Part shown: piece after piece, positions 18,716-29,284 of the stretch
Layout: every line of letters starts with the position of its first letter
How positions within the stretch are numbered: position 1 is the first letter of the stretch
Assembly (NCBI GenBank): GCA_963719005.1
Contig: CAVRAR010000004.1
Span: forward strand, 62,001 to 126,000
DNA from: G963675935 sp963719005
GTDB lineage: Bacteria > Planctomycetota > Planctomycetia > Pirellulales > Thermoguttaceae
Direction of reading: 5' to 3'
DNA: 64,000 nt
Translations under genes and position numbers: made by a program
Notes under the pieces: generated by a model
What the model was told of the DNA's origin: nothing
Seen by the model: the letters and a program-made list of their open reading frames with translations, nothing else
Databases searched by the model: none

Positions 18716-18903
18716 CGAAAAACGCCTTTCAGAACAGAGCCATCATGCACCCTGTCGATTTTACATCGCTTTTTCGGCTGTGAACATGCCACTTCTGCGG
18801 AAAATGCGCAAAACGGCATCGTTCGGCAGCCAGATCGCATACTTACCACCCAATAGAGTATATCCCAGAGGGGCTGGCGGTTCATAGATGCCGCATCGCC
18901 GAC

Positions 18904-20448
18904 CTACTTGGCCTGGCTCACCGGCCGCACCGATCGGATTCGAGCGGTGGGATGCGACTGGTCGATGGCGAGCGGCTCGGTGGTTTCGTGCGCCGCCACG
19001 TTGCCGGCTTCGTCGCGGACTTCGAGACGCAGGAAGAGCGTCGGCGGCGTGCGATTGTCGATCGGCCAGGCGTAACGGCCGCTGTTCTCCAGGCCGGCGG
19101 CGATGGGCGTCCACGGGCCGCCGCGACTCGGGCTGAACGAGAGCGAAATGGGGCGGGCGGCGAGCAACTTGTCGTCGGCCTGCCAGGAGATGATCAATTG
19201 GCCCGCCTCCGATTCGAACCCCTGCTGGGCCGAGACGATCCGGGCCGTCGGTTTGGTCAAATCGACGCCGATCCACAGGTCGGGCTGATCGCCGGCCGCG
19301 GGCGGCTTGGCCCCGAAGCCGGCGCCGTTGATTACGACGACACGGAAACCGTAGAGGCCCTCTTCCGGCACACTGACCCGCAAGGGGCTACGCTTGTCGC
19401 TGACCGCGGTGAAGCGCCGCCAGGTTTGGCCGCTGTCGCGGGTGCCCCATAGCTCGACCCGTCCAATGCCCGACGGGCCGACGGAATCGACCTCGTATTC
19501 GAGATCGAAGGTCCGCGAGTTGACCATCCGTGGCCGTTCGCCCGGCGGAAGGCCGGGGACGCTGAAGGGGACAGTCCCATTTTCGCCGACCACGGCTTCG
19601 CCGCGGTGCCCGCGAAAATCGGGACAGTCCCCGCTCGGCCCGGGGTAATTCCCTGCGACAGCCGGCTTGCCGGCGACCGTCACGGCTTCGTTCGACTCGG
19701 GCGTAAGTGCCGGGCCGACGGAGGACTGTCGCCGCACGATCGACGGCTCCGACGGCCGCGGAGCGGGGAGTTCACTCAGCTTCACCTGAGCGTTGGCAAC
19801 TCCCGTGTTGCCGGCCAGGTCGGAGACTTCCGCGTGGATGGGAATCTCACTCGAACCGGGCTTCGGCCAGAAGGTGACGTCGCCGCGTGCGAGCGTCTCG
19901 GCGCTCTCCTGGCTTCGTGGATCGATGTCCACCGCCTGCCAAGGCTGGGCGGGCGAGGGGCGATAGACGATCGTCAGGCTGTTCGGCTTCAGGTTTGGCT
20001 CGTCGATCTCCCAATGGACCGCGACCTGCCCACCGGCGCCCGGCCTGGCCGCGATTCGCAGCACCGGCGGCTTCGTATCGACCAGAACCCGCAGGCCCGG
20101 CGTCTCGATCGTTTTCGGCCGCACCCGGCCCGAACGGTCGGCCGTGCAGATGGCGAACCAGTACTCGCCGTCGCCGCCGGCGTGGAACGTGAAGTGTTTC
20201 TGTGTCGTCGGCACCCTGATGTACAATCGCCAATGCGCCCCGCGGTCGGTCGAGACGTACAGTTGCGCCTCGACCGGCTGCCAAGCGGGATCGCTCGAAG
20301 TTTCGAGGCGGAAGGGGATGGTGAACAACGCCTGCCGCGTGGCGATCAGTTCCGGCAGCACCTCGGCCGGGCCGGCGGGCGAGCTGGCCCCCATCTGAGA
20401 CGCCAGCGTCAACGCAAGCAGCCAGAGAGAGTGCGATTGGAGCCGCAT
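18904..20448 (-). CDS. secreted Ig-like-repeat protein with an in-frame palindromic insert
   Basis: This 514-residue protein has a Sec signal (LLALTLASQMGASSPAGPA) and at least three beta-sandwich-like repeats recognisable by EAQLYVSTDRGAHWRLY, VELWGTRDSGQTWRRF and SLSFSPSRGGPWTPI, each near a DLAGN / DEAGN turn. It matches planctomycete exported proteins of unknown function. At 19567-19632 the gene contains a 66-bp member of palindrome family B, read in frame as GDCPDFRGHRGEAVVGENGT. That piece lies in a linker between repeats and is probably tolerated there. Role unknown. Confidence 0.78.
   Translation of the reverse strand: MRLQSHSLWLLALTLASQMGASSPAGPAEVLPELIATRQALFTIPFRLETSSDPAWQPVEAQLYVSTDRGAHWRLYIRVPTTQKHFTFHAGGDGEYWFAICTADRSGRVRPKTIETPGLRVLVDTKPPVLRIAARPGAGGQVAVHWEIDEPNLKPNSLTIVYRPSPAQPWQAVDIDPRSQESAETLARGDVTFWPKPGSSEIPIHAEVSDLAGNTGVANAQVKLSELPAPRPSEPSIVRRQSSVGPALTPESNEAVTVAGKPAVAGNYPGPSGDCPDFRGHRGEAVVGENGTVPFSVPGLPPGERPRMVNSRTFDLEYEVDSVGPSGIGRVELWGTRDSGQTWRRFTAVSDKRSPLRVSVPEEGLYGFRVVVINGAGFGAKPPAAGDQPDLWIGVDLTKPTARIVSAQQGFESEAGQLIISWQADDKLLAARPISLSFSPSRGGPWTPIAAGLENSGRYAWPIDNRTPPTLFLRLEVRDEAGNVAAHETTEPLAIDQSHPTARIRSVRPVSQAK
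19567..19632. repeat. dispersed palindrome family B inside a coding sequence (66 bp)
   Basis: The arms GGGGACAGTCCCATTTTCGC and GCGAAAATCGGGACAGTCCC are reverse complements; a 25-base middle separates them. Length is 22 codons and the reading frame is kept. Sister copies of 45 bp are at 20626-20670 and 31607-31651. Confidence 0.88.
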
Positions 20449-20595
20449 GGATGGATTTCTCCATTCCGACGAGGTGGCAGCGACCGCCGACGGGCGCGGT
20501 CAGTCCACAATGCCGCTCTAATCGTATCGGTTATGCCGATGGCGGGACTTGAGAAAGATGAGCAAAAGACTCTGCTTGCGCCGCAGTCCGTTAAG

Positions 20596-20701
20596 GCAGA
20601 CATTCTTCTCTGCCAGGGCGGGAAAGGGGACAGTCCCATTTTCGCTGAGACGAAAATTGGGACAGTCCCCCGGGCCGGCAGACAGGAATGTCTGCCCCAC
20701 C
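20596..20701. repeat. composite intergenic repeat: family A arms around a 45-bp family B palindrome
   Basis: GCAGACATTCTTCTCTGCC and GGCAGACAGGAATGTCTGCC flank a 45-bp family B copy (20626-20670). The 45-bp unit would read GDSPIFAETKIGTVP and differs at 2 of 45 bases from the copy inside the beta-helix gene at 31607-31651. Confidence 0.88.
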
Positions 20702-20718
20702 GCGGTCATACTGGATGC

Positions 20719-21643
20719 TCAGTACTCCGGCGGTGCTACCGCCTCGCGGCCGTTGATGGTCGTCAACGCTTCCAGCAGCTTCGGATCGAGCGAGGAGGAA
20801 AGGAATCGCACCGATCCATCGCAGAGAGCGACATTGGCGCCGTTGGAGTGCGGGCTGGAAATTTCGTGCTTGGCGGCGTTGGGATCGCCGCCTCCATTGA
20901 TTCGGAATTGCATGTTTTCCACGTCGAGATCGCGCGGTTCCATCCAGTTGATGTGGGCCGCGGTGGCTTCGGCCACCATGATCGTGTTCGACGTACCATC
21001 TATGATGTCACTAAATTTACTGCGCCGTGGGGCCGTCGGAAATCGTCTTCGGCCCGACGATCATCGCATAGCTCGTCATTCCGCCGCCGGTTGGCCCCTC
21101 GGTGGGACATTGGTACACTCGTGGCATCCGCGCGGCCAACGCCCGATTGTGCGGGCTGTTCCACGGCTCGTTGAAACGATACTGCTTATACACTCCCATT
21201 TCTCCCTCGATGAACGGCAGTATCAAGACTCGCCAACTGTGCATCGGCTTGCCGTTCTTATCGGGAATGTAAGCGGGCGGAAAGCAACCATAGGCCTGCG
21301 CATAGTTGTGCATCGCCAGCGCGATCTGCTTGAGATTGTTGTTGCAGCTTATCCGCCGGGCGGCCTCGCGGGCGGCCTGCACCGCCGGCAGCAGCAGGGC
21401 CACCATGATGCCGCCGAAGAACACCACTACTACCAGCACAACCGCGATCACGATGGCGACGGTCGGGCCGGTTCCCATTCCTTGCTTTACCGGACGGCCG
21501 GCATCGGTCGGCGGCGACATGCCGCCGGGCAGCGGAATCGTGACCATCTTTCCGCAATGGGCGCAAGGCCCGCTCTGGCCGACGTATTGATCGGCCACTT
21601 CCGTCGCAGCGCCACAGTGAGGGCATGTGAAATTGATGGGCAT
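20719..21643 (-). CDS. zinc-ribbon DUF1559 membrane protein, copy 1 (frameshifted)
   Basis: It starts MPINFTCPHCGAATEVADQY with two CxxC pairs (CPHC, CAHC), then a membrane helix (about 54-75), LLPAVQAAREAARR, and the DUF1559 body (NNLKQIALAMHNYAQAYG, SWRVLILPFIE) ending with SNTIMVAEA, NWMEPRD and ANVALCDGSVRFLS. One extra base near 21016 (coding strand GCGCAGTAAATTTAGTGAC) creates a stop; skipping it gives KFSDIIDGTSNTI as in copy 2. The repaired length is about 307 residues. Unlike classical DUF1559 proteins it has no prepilin leader; the zinc ribbon is cytoplasmic. Copy 2 lies directly upstream. Confidence 0.85.
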
Positions 21644-21706
21644 GAAATCGGCTCCTTCTTCAATTTGATTTTCGGGTTGGTAAACGACGATAAATCGCCA
21701 CCCCGT

Positions 21707-22627
21707 TTAGAAATCCGTCCGGTCTATCTTCTCACCGTCGTCGATGGTTATCAGCCTCTTGAGAATCGTTGCGTCAATTCCGTCGGAAAGGAACTGCACC
21801 GATCTATCGCAGAAAGCGACATTGGCGCCACCGGAGTGGCGGCTGGAGATCCAGGCGTTCCCTCCAACGGCGTTGCGGATGCCGTTGATTCGAAACTCCA
21901 TCTGCTCGGTATCAATGTCCCGCGGTTCCATCCAGTTGATGTGGGCATCGACGGCTTCGGCCACCATGATCGTGTTCGACGTGCCGTCGGTGATCTCGCT
22001 GATCTTGCGTCCCTTAGCGCCGGTGGAGAAGGCGTGCGGCCCGACGAGCATCGCGTAGCTCGTCATTCCGCTGCTGGGCAGTCCCTCACTGGGACAAGCA
22101 TAGACGCTCGGCATCTGCGAGGCCAATGCCTTGTTGTGCGGACTGTCCCACGGCTCGTTGAAACGATATTGGTCGTAAAGGCCCTTTCGTTCCAAGTAGG
22201 GCAGTATCAAGACCCGCCAACTGTGCATCGGCTTGCCATTCTTGTCGGGAATGAAGGCGGGCGGGAAGCACCCGTGTGCTTGTTCGTACCCCAGTAGCGC
22301 CAGCGAGATCTGCTTCAGGTTGTTGGTGCATTGTGTGCGCCGGGCGGCCTCGCGCGCCGCTTGGACTGCCGGCAACAGCAGGGCTATCAAGATGCCCACA
22401 ATCGCCAGCAGGACGGGCGCCACCGCCACCGCCACGATCAAGGCGATCCATCTCGCCCCAAGTCCCCGCTTCGGCGGCGGGCCGGCGTATGTCGGAGGCG
22501 ACATGCCGCCGGGCAGCGGAATCGTGACCGTTTTTCCACATTGGGCGCAAGGCCCCGTCTGGCCGGCGTATTGATCGGCCACATTAGTCGTCGCACCACA
22601 ATGGGGACAGGTGAAAGGAATGGGCAT
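21707..22627 (-). CDS. zinc-ribbon DUF1559 membrane protein, copy 2
   Basis: From ATG 22627 the protein has 306 residues. Ribosome-binding site GAGGAGGTGTCCC precedes it. Zinc ribbon FTCPHCGATTNVADQY...CAQCGK (about 5-32), a membrane helix at about 57-80 (AVAPVLLAIVGILIALLLPA), then AVQAAREAARRTQCTNNLKQ and the DUF1559 domain ending GGANVAFCDRSVQFLSDGID. It is a close paralogue of copy 1, 63 bases further downstream. DUF1559 proteins are greatly expanded in planctomycetes and their function is not known. Confidence 0.9.
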   Translation of the reverse strand: MPIPFTCPHCGATTNVADQYAGQTGPCAQCGKTVTIPLPGGMSPPTYAGPPPKRGLGARWIALIVAVAVAPVLLAIVGILIALLLPAVQAAREAARRTQCTNNLKQISLALLGYEQAHGCFPPAFIPDKNGKPMHSWRVLILPYLERKGLYDQYRFNEPWDSPHNKALASQMPSVYACPSEGLPSSGMTSYAMLVGPHAFSTGAKGRKISEITDGTSNTIMVAEAVDAHINWMEPRDIDTEQMEFRINGIRNAVGGNAWISSRHSGGANVAFCDRSVQFLSDGIDATILKRLITIDDGEKIDRTDF

Positions 22628-22867
22628 GGGACACCTCCTCGTTTCAACCGACCGTTCCATAGAATAGGGGCGTCCGAGCAACCTGTCAATGCAAGTGCCG
22701 AGACAATCGGAACAGGGCAACTCCATTGACTCTGCGGTTTGGGCAAGCTCGTTGGTGGTTCCGGCTTCCGCACGGGCTAAACGAAAAACGCCGTCGCCGT
22801 TGGCTCCGGGCTAAACGAAGCGTTACCTTGCTGGACGCATTTGCCCGCAAAGTGCATAATAACTGAT

Positions 22868-23191
22868 ATGCCGTGGCAGAGTACATTGAATAGCTCGCTT
22901 GTTTGGGCGGCGGAAACCCGCACGCTCGCTGGTCTTTGGGAGAAAGCCCGGTCCGAGTGGCTCGTTCTCAGTCTTGTCATCCTGGCGGTGCTGCTGGCGG
23001 TTGCGGCGTACGTCATCGCGAAAATCCGCGCCGAACCGGCAAAGAAGGAACCGCAGGCGAGCCAATGGCTCTCAAAATACAGCGATTTGCATTCCAAGGG
23101 TGGGCTCAGCGACGAGGAATTCCGAACAATAAAGACGAAGTTGGCCGAGCAACTCCAGCATGAGTTAAACGATAACGGCGACAATGGTTAG
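22868..23191 (+). CDS. small membrane protein with a SHOCT-like tail
   Basis: The 107-residue protein from ATG 22868 (MPWQSTLNSSLVWAAETRT) has one membrane helix (LVLSLVILAVLLAVAAYVIA, about 33-52) and a C-terminal short helical hairpin, WLSKYSDLHSKGGLSDEEF, which matches the SHOCT pattern (two helices, L..L...G.ls.eEfe..K..ll). No neighbour suggests a role. Confidence 0.72.
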   Translation: MPWQSTLNSSLVWAAETRTLAGLWEKARSEWLVLSLVILAVLLAVAAYVIAKIRAEPAKKEPQASQWLSKYSDLHSKGGLSDEEFRTIKTKLAEQLQHELNDNGDNG

Positions 23192-23556
23192 GACGGATGG
23201 CACCGACCGCGCCGATGCGGTGGGGCTGTGCGGTTCTAACGGCCCGGCAGGGTTCGGGCGAAAACGGCCAGAAAACCGCAACCCACAACCGGTCGTAGTA
23301 TTAGCAGCGCGAAGAGTTACCTTCCGCACGGTCTGAAAGGATGGAAGCTTAAGGCGTTGTAACAGAATAACTTGACTAGGTGTCGTAGGACGGATTTCTG
23401 AATCTGTCCGGGCTCCGGGGACGGATTCGAGAATCCTTCCTACCTCAAGCGTGTATACTTGATTCTGTTACGGCTCCTGACAGCAACCAGCGCCCTGGTT
23501 CATCCTCAGCCGTTGACACCCTAGGAACCTTAAACGCGACGCGGAAAGGAATCGGC
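23192..23556. other. intergenic upstream of clpX with small palindromes
   Basis: No gene is seen in these 365 bases. At 23382-23452 GACGGATTTCTGAATCTGTCC and GACGGATTCGAGAATCCTTCC are related to each other, probably another dispersed hairpin. The clpX promoter must lie here but no clear -35/-10 pair was identified. Confidence 0.5.
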
Positions 23557-24852
<1,296 letters not shown>

Positions 24853-25047
24853 ACGAATTGATGAGTGTTGATTGCTGATTGTTGAGTGATTAGCGCCGAT
24901 TGGATGGCGTCCCGTTGGTTCGGCGGTTGAACTGCCGAACCAACGTGCGTTTTGGGGGGATTGCGAAGCCGCAAGCGGCCGCAGTGGGCGGTGAACCGCC
25001 CACCCCTCCTCCCTGACCTCTGAACCCTGACCTCTGAACCCTCCGCC
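24853..25047. repeat. word-like tandem repeats between clpX and next gene
   Basis: Contains TGATGAGTGTTGATTGCTGA, then CGGCGGTTGAACTGCCGAAC (a hairpin), then two copies of CCTGACCTCTGAACCCTGAC-type words just before the next ATG. Such word-like spacers also occur at 1.7 and 48.8 kb. Confidence 0.65.
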
Positions 25048-25500
25048 ATGCGTTTCTTCCTTGCCGGCATCATGCAGGGTTCGCACGCGGCGGCGCGATG
25101 CCACGATCAGGACTATCGCACGCACATCGCGCGACTGCTCGAAACCCATTTCCCTGACGCCGACGTCTACGATCCGCACGCCAAACACTCGACTTCGCTC
25201 GACTACAGCCACGAGACGGGCCGCGACGTATTCTTCCGCCACAATCTGATGTGCCGCGAGATCGACGTGCTCGTGGCGTTCGTGCCCGAAGCGTCGATGG
25301 GCACGGCCATCGAGATGTGGGAGGCGCATCAGCACGGCGCGGCGGTCATCACGATCAGCCCGCTGCGGCACAACTGGGCGGTGAAGTTCCTTAGCCACGC
25401 CCTCTACGCCGATCTGCCGGCGTTTGAAGCGGCGCTACAAAGCGGCGAGGTGGCTCGGCGGATCGATGAGGTTACAAGAAACCGCGAAAAAACGCGTTAG
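25048..25500 (+). CDS. nucleoside 2-deoxyribosyltransferase-like protein
   Basis: The 150-residue protein starts MRFFLAGIMQGSHAAARCHD and contains YDPHAKHSTSL and REIDVLVAFVPEASMGTAIE, then AVITISPLRHNW. The pattern of a beta strand with FLAG, a DVLVA strand followed by SMGTAIEMW (acidic residue in a G-T-x-x-E turn) is that of the nucleoside 2-deoxyribosyltransferase / YtoQ-like Rossmannoid fold. The catalytic Glu would be that of GTAIE. No nucleotide-salvage neighbour supports a specific reaction. It sits 15 bases ahead of a glycosidase gene. Confidence 0.6.
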   Translation: MRFFLAGIMQGSHAAARCHDQDYRTHIARLLETHFPDADVYDPHAKHSTSLDYSHETGRDVFFRHNLMCREIDVLVAFVPEASMGTAIEMWEAHQHGAAVITISPLRHNWAVKFLSHALYADLPAFEAALQSGEVARRIDEVTRNREKTR

Positions 25501-25514
25501 TGGAGAATGAAAAC

Positions 25515-26780
25515 ATGCGAGCGGTAGGTTTCTTCATTGTGAAGGTATGCTGTGCATTCAGTCTGTCTTGCAGCGTTGCCTTGGTCGCAGCGGAAACGGA
25601 GCCAGCGCCGCTGGGGCCGCAAAAGCCGTCGCCCGAGGCGCTTCGCTGGCTCGATCGGCAGAAGGCAAAGGTCTCGCCGCGCGACGCAGAACTCCTCCGC
25701 CGGGCACAAGAGACGCTCTATGCGAACATCCTCGACGGCCAGTGGCGTCCCTTGCGTGGAATCTGCCCGTCGCCGTTCCGATATCGGGGCGTGTGGAGTT
25801 GGGATGCGGCGTATCATGCAATGGCCATTTCCCATTGGGACGCTCAGCTTGCCCGAGAACAGATCCAAATAAGCCTCGACCGGCAATTGCCTTCCGGCCT
25901 ATTCTGCGACGTTGTATGGGAGAAGGCGGAAGACGGGGTCGTCGACGCATTTGGCAAGCCGCCGGTGCTGGTTTGGGCTTGCGCGATCATGGATCGCCGC
26001 AACCCGGACAAAGCCTATCTGAAGCAGACTTATCCGAAGTTTGCCGCCAACGCGGCGTTCTGGCAGCGCGAACGCGGCGGCGACAAAGACGGGCTGTTTC
26101 ACTACGGCGGGAAAATACCCAATTTTGAGTCCGGCTGGGACGACTCGGTCCGCTGGGACCACGGCTGCGGAAACCTCTGGACGATCGACTTGAACTGCTA
26201 CATGATAATGGCCTATCGATCGCTGGCCTACATGGCCGATCGACTATCGTTGCCCCAGGAAAAGCAGAAATGGCTCGACAAAGCCGAATCGCTGGGCAAA
26301 CGCATCAACGAGACTCTTTGGAGCGAGGCAGACCGCGCCTACATGGATCGCGACCGCGCGAGCAAGAAGTTCAGCGGCGTTTTGACGCCGGCGTCGTTCA
26401 TGCCGCTGTACGTCAAGATCGCCACGCCCCAACGGGCGAAAGCCATGCACGATCTGGCGAAGAATCCCAAGAAGTTCTTCCCCGGCATGCCCTCGGTCGC
26501 GTACGACAATCCGAACTTTAAGAGCGCGGCAATGTGGCGCGGGCCCGCCTGGTTGAACACCTCGTACATGGCTCTAAAAGGCTTGAAACGCTACGGCTAC
26601 AACAAAACCGCTCAAACATGCCGCGAGCAACTGCTTGCATGGTGCGATCAGAATCGCGATCATCCTTGGGAATACTACGACTCCAAATCCGGCAAGGGCA
26701 CGGGCGCCCCGCAATACGGCTGGACCGCCGCGTTCGTCATCGAGTTCATCTCCAGTTGGGATTCCGACGACGATCCGTGA
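25515..26780 (+). CDS. secreted GH63/MGH-like glycoside hydrolase
   Basis: From ATG 25515 the protein has 421 residues, with a signal peptide (VKVCCAFSLSCSVALVAAE) and an (alpha/alpha)6-barrel: RGVWSWDAAYHAMAI (aspartate of WSWDAA), NFESGWDDSVRWD, LNCYMIMAYRSLAYMA, AMWRGPAWLNTSYMALKGL and a final WEYYDSKSGKG. This is the trehalase / GH63 / mannosylglycerate-hydrolase-like group (MGH1-type), inverting enzymes using an Asp and a Glu. Substrate cannot be fixed. Start chosen for the signal peptide; ATG at 25508 is out of frame. Confidence 0.85.
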   Translation: MRAVGFFIVKVCCAFSLSCSVALVAAETEPAPLGPQKPSPEALRWLDRQKAKVSPRDAELLRRAQETLYANILDGQWRPLRGICPSPFRYRGVWSWDAAYHAMAISHWDAQLAREQIQISLDRQLPSGLFCDVVWEKAEDGVVDAFGKPPVLVWACAIMDRRNPDKAYLKQTYPKFAANAAFWQRERGGDKDGLFHYGGKIPNFESGWDDSVRWDHGCGNLWTIDLNCYMIMAYRSLAYMADRLSLPQEKQKWLDKAESLGKRINETLWSEADRAYMDRDRASKKFSGVLTPASFMPLYVKIATPQRAKAMHDLAKNPKKFFPGMPSVAYDNPNFKSAAMWRGPAWLNTSYMALKGLKRYGYNKTAQTCREQLLAWCDQNRDHPWEYYDSKSGKGTGAPQYGWTAAFVIEFISSWDSDDDP

Positions 26781-27340
26781 GAAAGCTACGTCGTTCATTC
26801 CGAAGGAATGTCAGCCATTAGCCCCGGGTCGCGTCGAGCGACCCGGGGTTCCAAGGCATCGCCCACGCGCGACCCCGGAGGGGTCGAAGCGACTGGCTGC
26901 GACCCCTCCAGGGTCGTCATAGGACTTCGTTCATCCGTTCCGGGGATGTCGCTTCGCTCAATCCCCGGCTAATAGCTCGAACCCCTCCGGGGTCCAGCAT
27001 CCAGACGATCCACTCTCCAACTCTTCGCACTCTCCCCTCGCCCGTCCGACGGGAGAGGGGTCGGGGGTGAGGGTCGCGACTTCTCCCTGCTCGGTTCTCC
27101 TCGTCTCCCCCTCTCCCCCTCTCCCCCTCTCCCCGCTCTCCGCAGAGGGGCCGCCGGATAGAACTTCAGCGAATCGGAGGCACGATGATCTCCGTCGCAG
27201 CGCAACATTCACAGGGTCGTTCACGACCCTTTCCGCAAAGCGGTATTCGGCCCGGCGTTTACGCCGGCTTGGCGGGAAGACCGCAATATGCAGGGGTCAG
27301 GCCCGTTCACGGGACGGGTTGCCACCGGCACACCGCTGAC
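26781..27340. repeat. repeat-rich spacer (several dispersed palindromes)
   Basis: This 560-base spacer holds GTCGCGTCGAGCGACCCGG, ACCCCGGAGGGGTCGAAGC with CGACCCCTCCAGGGTCGTC, and at 27030-27074 CTCTCCCCTCGCCCG / CGGGAGAGGGGTCGGGGGTG, the same palindrome family as the one inside the histidine kinase at 55173-55216. At 27100-27140 CTCCCCCT is iterated five times or so. No gene is supported. Confidence 0.75.
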
Positions 27341-29284
27341 TCACTTCGTGGCCTTTTCTGCAAAAGCTATGATATGATCGCTCAGTTTGGTCAACATCCC
27401 CGAAGTCTTGCCTTGGGAATCAAGCCTTTCAAGCGTGGCCGCAATCAATAGGTTGTTCTTGCGCCGAATGCCGGCGAACCCTTCTTGTCGGCGTGTTTCC
27501 TCTTCGGCCTCAGTCCAATCGCCGTCTTCGAAATCTCCTGGCACAACCTTCGTCAATTCAGATTTCCACATGACCACTCTTTCGTGCCAAAAGTTGTCCG
27601 CCGGCAGCGGATCGAAGTCGGCCACTCCGCAAAGCCGAAGAATGCACGAATTGTCCTTCCGGTTCTTCTCCCGAACATCGTCATTGATATGATCCGCATC
27701 CGAATCAAATATGACGAATACCGGAATGCTTAGTTCCTTGGCAATTGCCAACGGTCGGCTAAGTGGGCTCTTACCGTCGGCAACCACAAAATGGCAACCA
27801 AGGTCCCGAAAGCGATTCCACTTCTGAGTTAGGTGAAGATGCGTCGATATGAAAGCCACGTCTTCGATGCCTTCGACAAGGACCACCACGGGCGTAAAGA
27901 AAAGTTCCCGTTGGGACGGCTGCATGATCTGCTCGATCCTTGCCATAAGATTGGTCGGTCGGCCTGGAACCTCTCCTAAGGCCTCTGCCAATCGCTTTTC
28001 GACCCCTTCATAGGTCGCACTGCTGACAACCGAGTATGCCCCGACGGGGCATTTGCGGACGACACGGACGCTTTCAAAGCCCTTCGACGAGACAAAGTAG
28101 GGCGAGTGCGTGCTGACCACGATCTGTGCATTGCCGGTCGGTTGCGTGGATAATTGGTCGAGGAGACTCGCAATGTGTTGCGCTTGAGGTGGATGCTGGT
28201 AAAGCTCCGGTTCCTCAAATCCCAAGAGAAGCGTCGGGCCCCCCTCTTCGTCGCCTCCAGCCAACTCTTGCAGAACAGAGACAATGAAAGCCCGCTGCAT
28301 TCCGTGTCCCAATCGTGCGACTTCCCCAATGAAGTTGTCTTCGCCGATCGAAGCGCGTGCTATTGGCTCGTTCACCACCAATGACTTGTTTCGATCAAAA
28401 TGCCAATTCAGCGACACGCTTGCCGACGGGTTCGCCCAGCTTCGCAACCGTTTCTCCAACGAACCCTGAAGTTCTGTCAATACGGCTTGCTCCTTGCCGA
28501 TAATCTCGCTGTAATCTGCCTCCAACCGTTTTTTGAGTTCCTCGATTGGCTCCCGGAAGTTCACCTTGGTACGTATCGTCCGCTCAAGAAGTTGGCCTAA
28601 CGCCGTCTTGCTGCCCTCCTCCTGTTCAGTGGAGGCGTCCTTGACGGCTGGGATATAGACCCACTGAATATACTTGTCCAACAGGCTCGCACCTTTTGAC
28701 CAGCCGTAGAACTGGTTGGGTTCATCAAGCAATTCGCATCGGTCAGGATGGCTCTCTTCGTAGTTCCGAAGTGCTTGTTCCATCGCCGGGATGGTCGTTG
28801 CTTCGGGGAGAGCGTCTTGAAATGCGTCTCGTATCTTCCCGTAGATTTCCCTCAACTCCGGGGCCTTCGCCTTGTTACTCTGAGCCGCGAAGAATGGGGC
28901 AAACGTCCTCATCACCAACCGTGCGCCATATTGTTTCACCGTGGCGCTTCTATCGCCGTCGCTCCACTCCGCAGTTGCGAATACAGCCAATTGCCGTTGC
29001 CTGACGTAACGCTTGAGGTCGTCCCTCGCGGCTTCCGACAAGTCCTCAAATGTCAGAGTTATCTTGATCGGAACAGCGGTATTCTTGTGGTGGAAGTCCT
29101 CTTCGCTGAGAGTGCTGACGTTGGTTGCTGACGAAGCCGTATTACGAAAAAATACGTTCAATGCCGTGAGCACCGCTGACTTGCCGGCACCGTTCGGTCC
29201 GACAAGACACGTGTAGTCGTCGAATAGGATGGTGTCATCCTTGAAAGACCGAAAGTTCTCGATCCTGAGTTTCCGAAGTTTCAT
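27341..29284 (-). CDS. OLD-family ATPase/TOPRIM endonuclease
   Basis: The 647-residue protein starts MKLRKLRIENFRSFKDDTIL. Its ABC-type ATPase has Walker A GPNGAGKS (29-36), signature-like RLGHGMQRAFIVSVLQ, Walker B TLLLGFEEPELYQHPP and H-loop VVSTHSPYF. The C-terminal TOPRIM nuclease has VVLVEGIEDVAFI (E471) and IFDSDAD (D527, D529). This is the layout of class 1 OLD proteins, which act alone, as P2 Old does in phage exclusion; a class 2 OLD would be followed by a UvrD-like GajB, and none is present. It is flanked on both sides by repeat-filled spacers. Confidence 0.9.
   Translation of the reverse strand: MKLRKLRIENFRSFKDDTILFDDYTCLVGPNGAGKSAVLTALNVFFRNTASSATNVSTLSEEDFHHKNTAVPIKITLTFEDLSEAARDDLKRYVRQRQLAVFATAEWSDGDRSATVKQYGARLVMRTFAPFFAAQSNKAKAPELREIYGKIRDAFQDALPEATTIPAMEQALRNYEESHPDRCELLDEPNQFYGWSKGASLLDKYIQWVYIPAVKDASTEQEEGSKTALGQLLERTIRTKVNFREPIEELKKRLEADYSEIIGKEQAVLTELQGSLEKRLRSWANPSASVSLNWHFDRNKSLVVNEPIARASIGEDNFIGEVARLGHGMQRAFIVSVLQELAGGDEEGGPTLLLGFEEPELYQHPPQAQHIASLLDQLSTQPTGNAQIVVSTHSPYFVSSKGFESVRVVRKCPVGAYSVVSSATYEGVEKRLAEALGEVPGRPTNLMARIEQIMQPSQRELFFTPVVVLVEGIEDVAFISTHLHLTQKWNRFRDLGCHFVVADGKSPLSRPLAIAKELSIPVFVIFDSDADHINDDVREKNRKDNSCILRLCGVADFDPLPADNFWHERVVMWKSELTKVVPGDFEDGDWTEAEEETRRQEGFAGIRRKNNLLIAATLERLDSQGKTSGMLTKLSDHIIAFAEKATK

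Noticed and set aside
19606..21174. 522-codon plus-strand frame across the Ig-like gene and DUF1559 copy 1
   Set aside because: It spans two well-supported minus-strand genes and their spacer; translation is Arg/Gly/Pro-rich noise.
26781..27340. Small proteins in the repeat-rich spacer
   Set aside because: Frames there are made of dispersed palindromes and CTCCCCCT iterations with no ribosome-binding site or conserved pattern.
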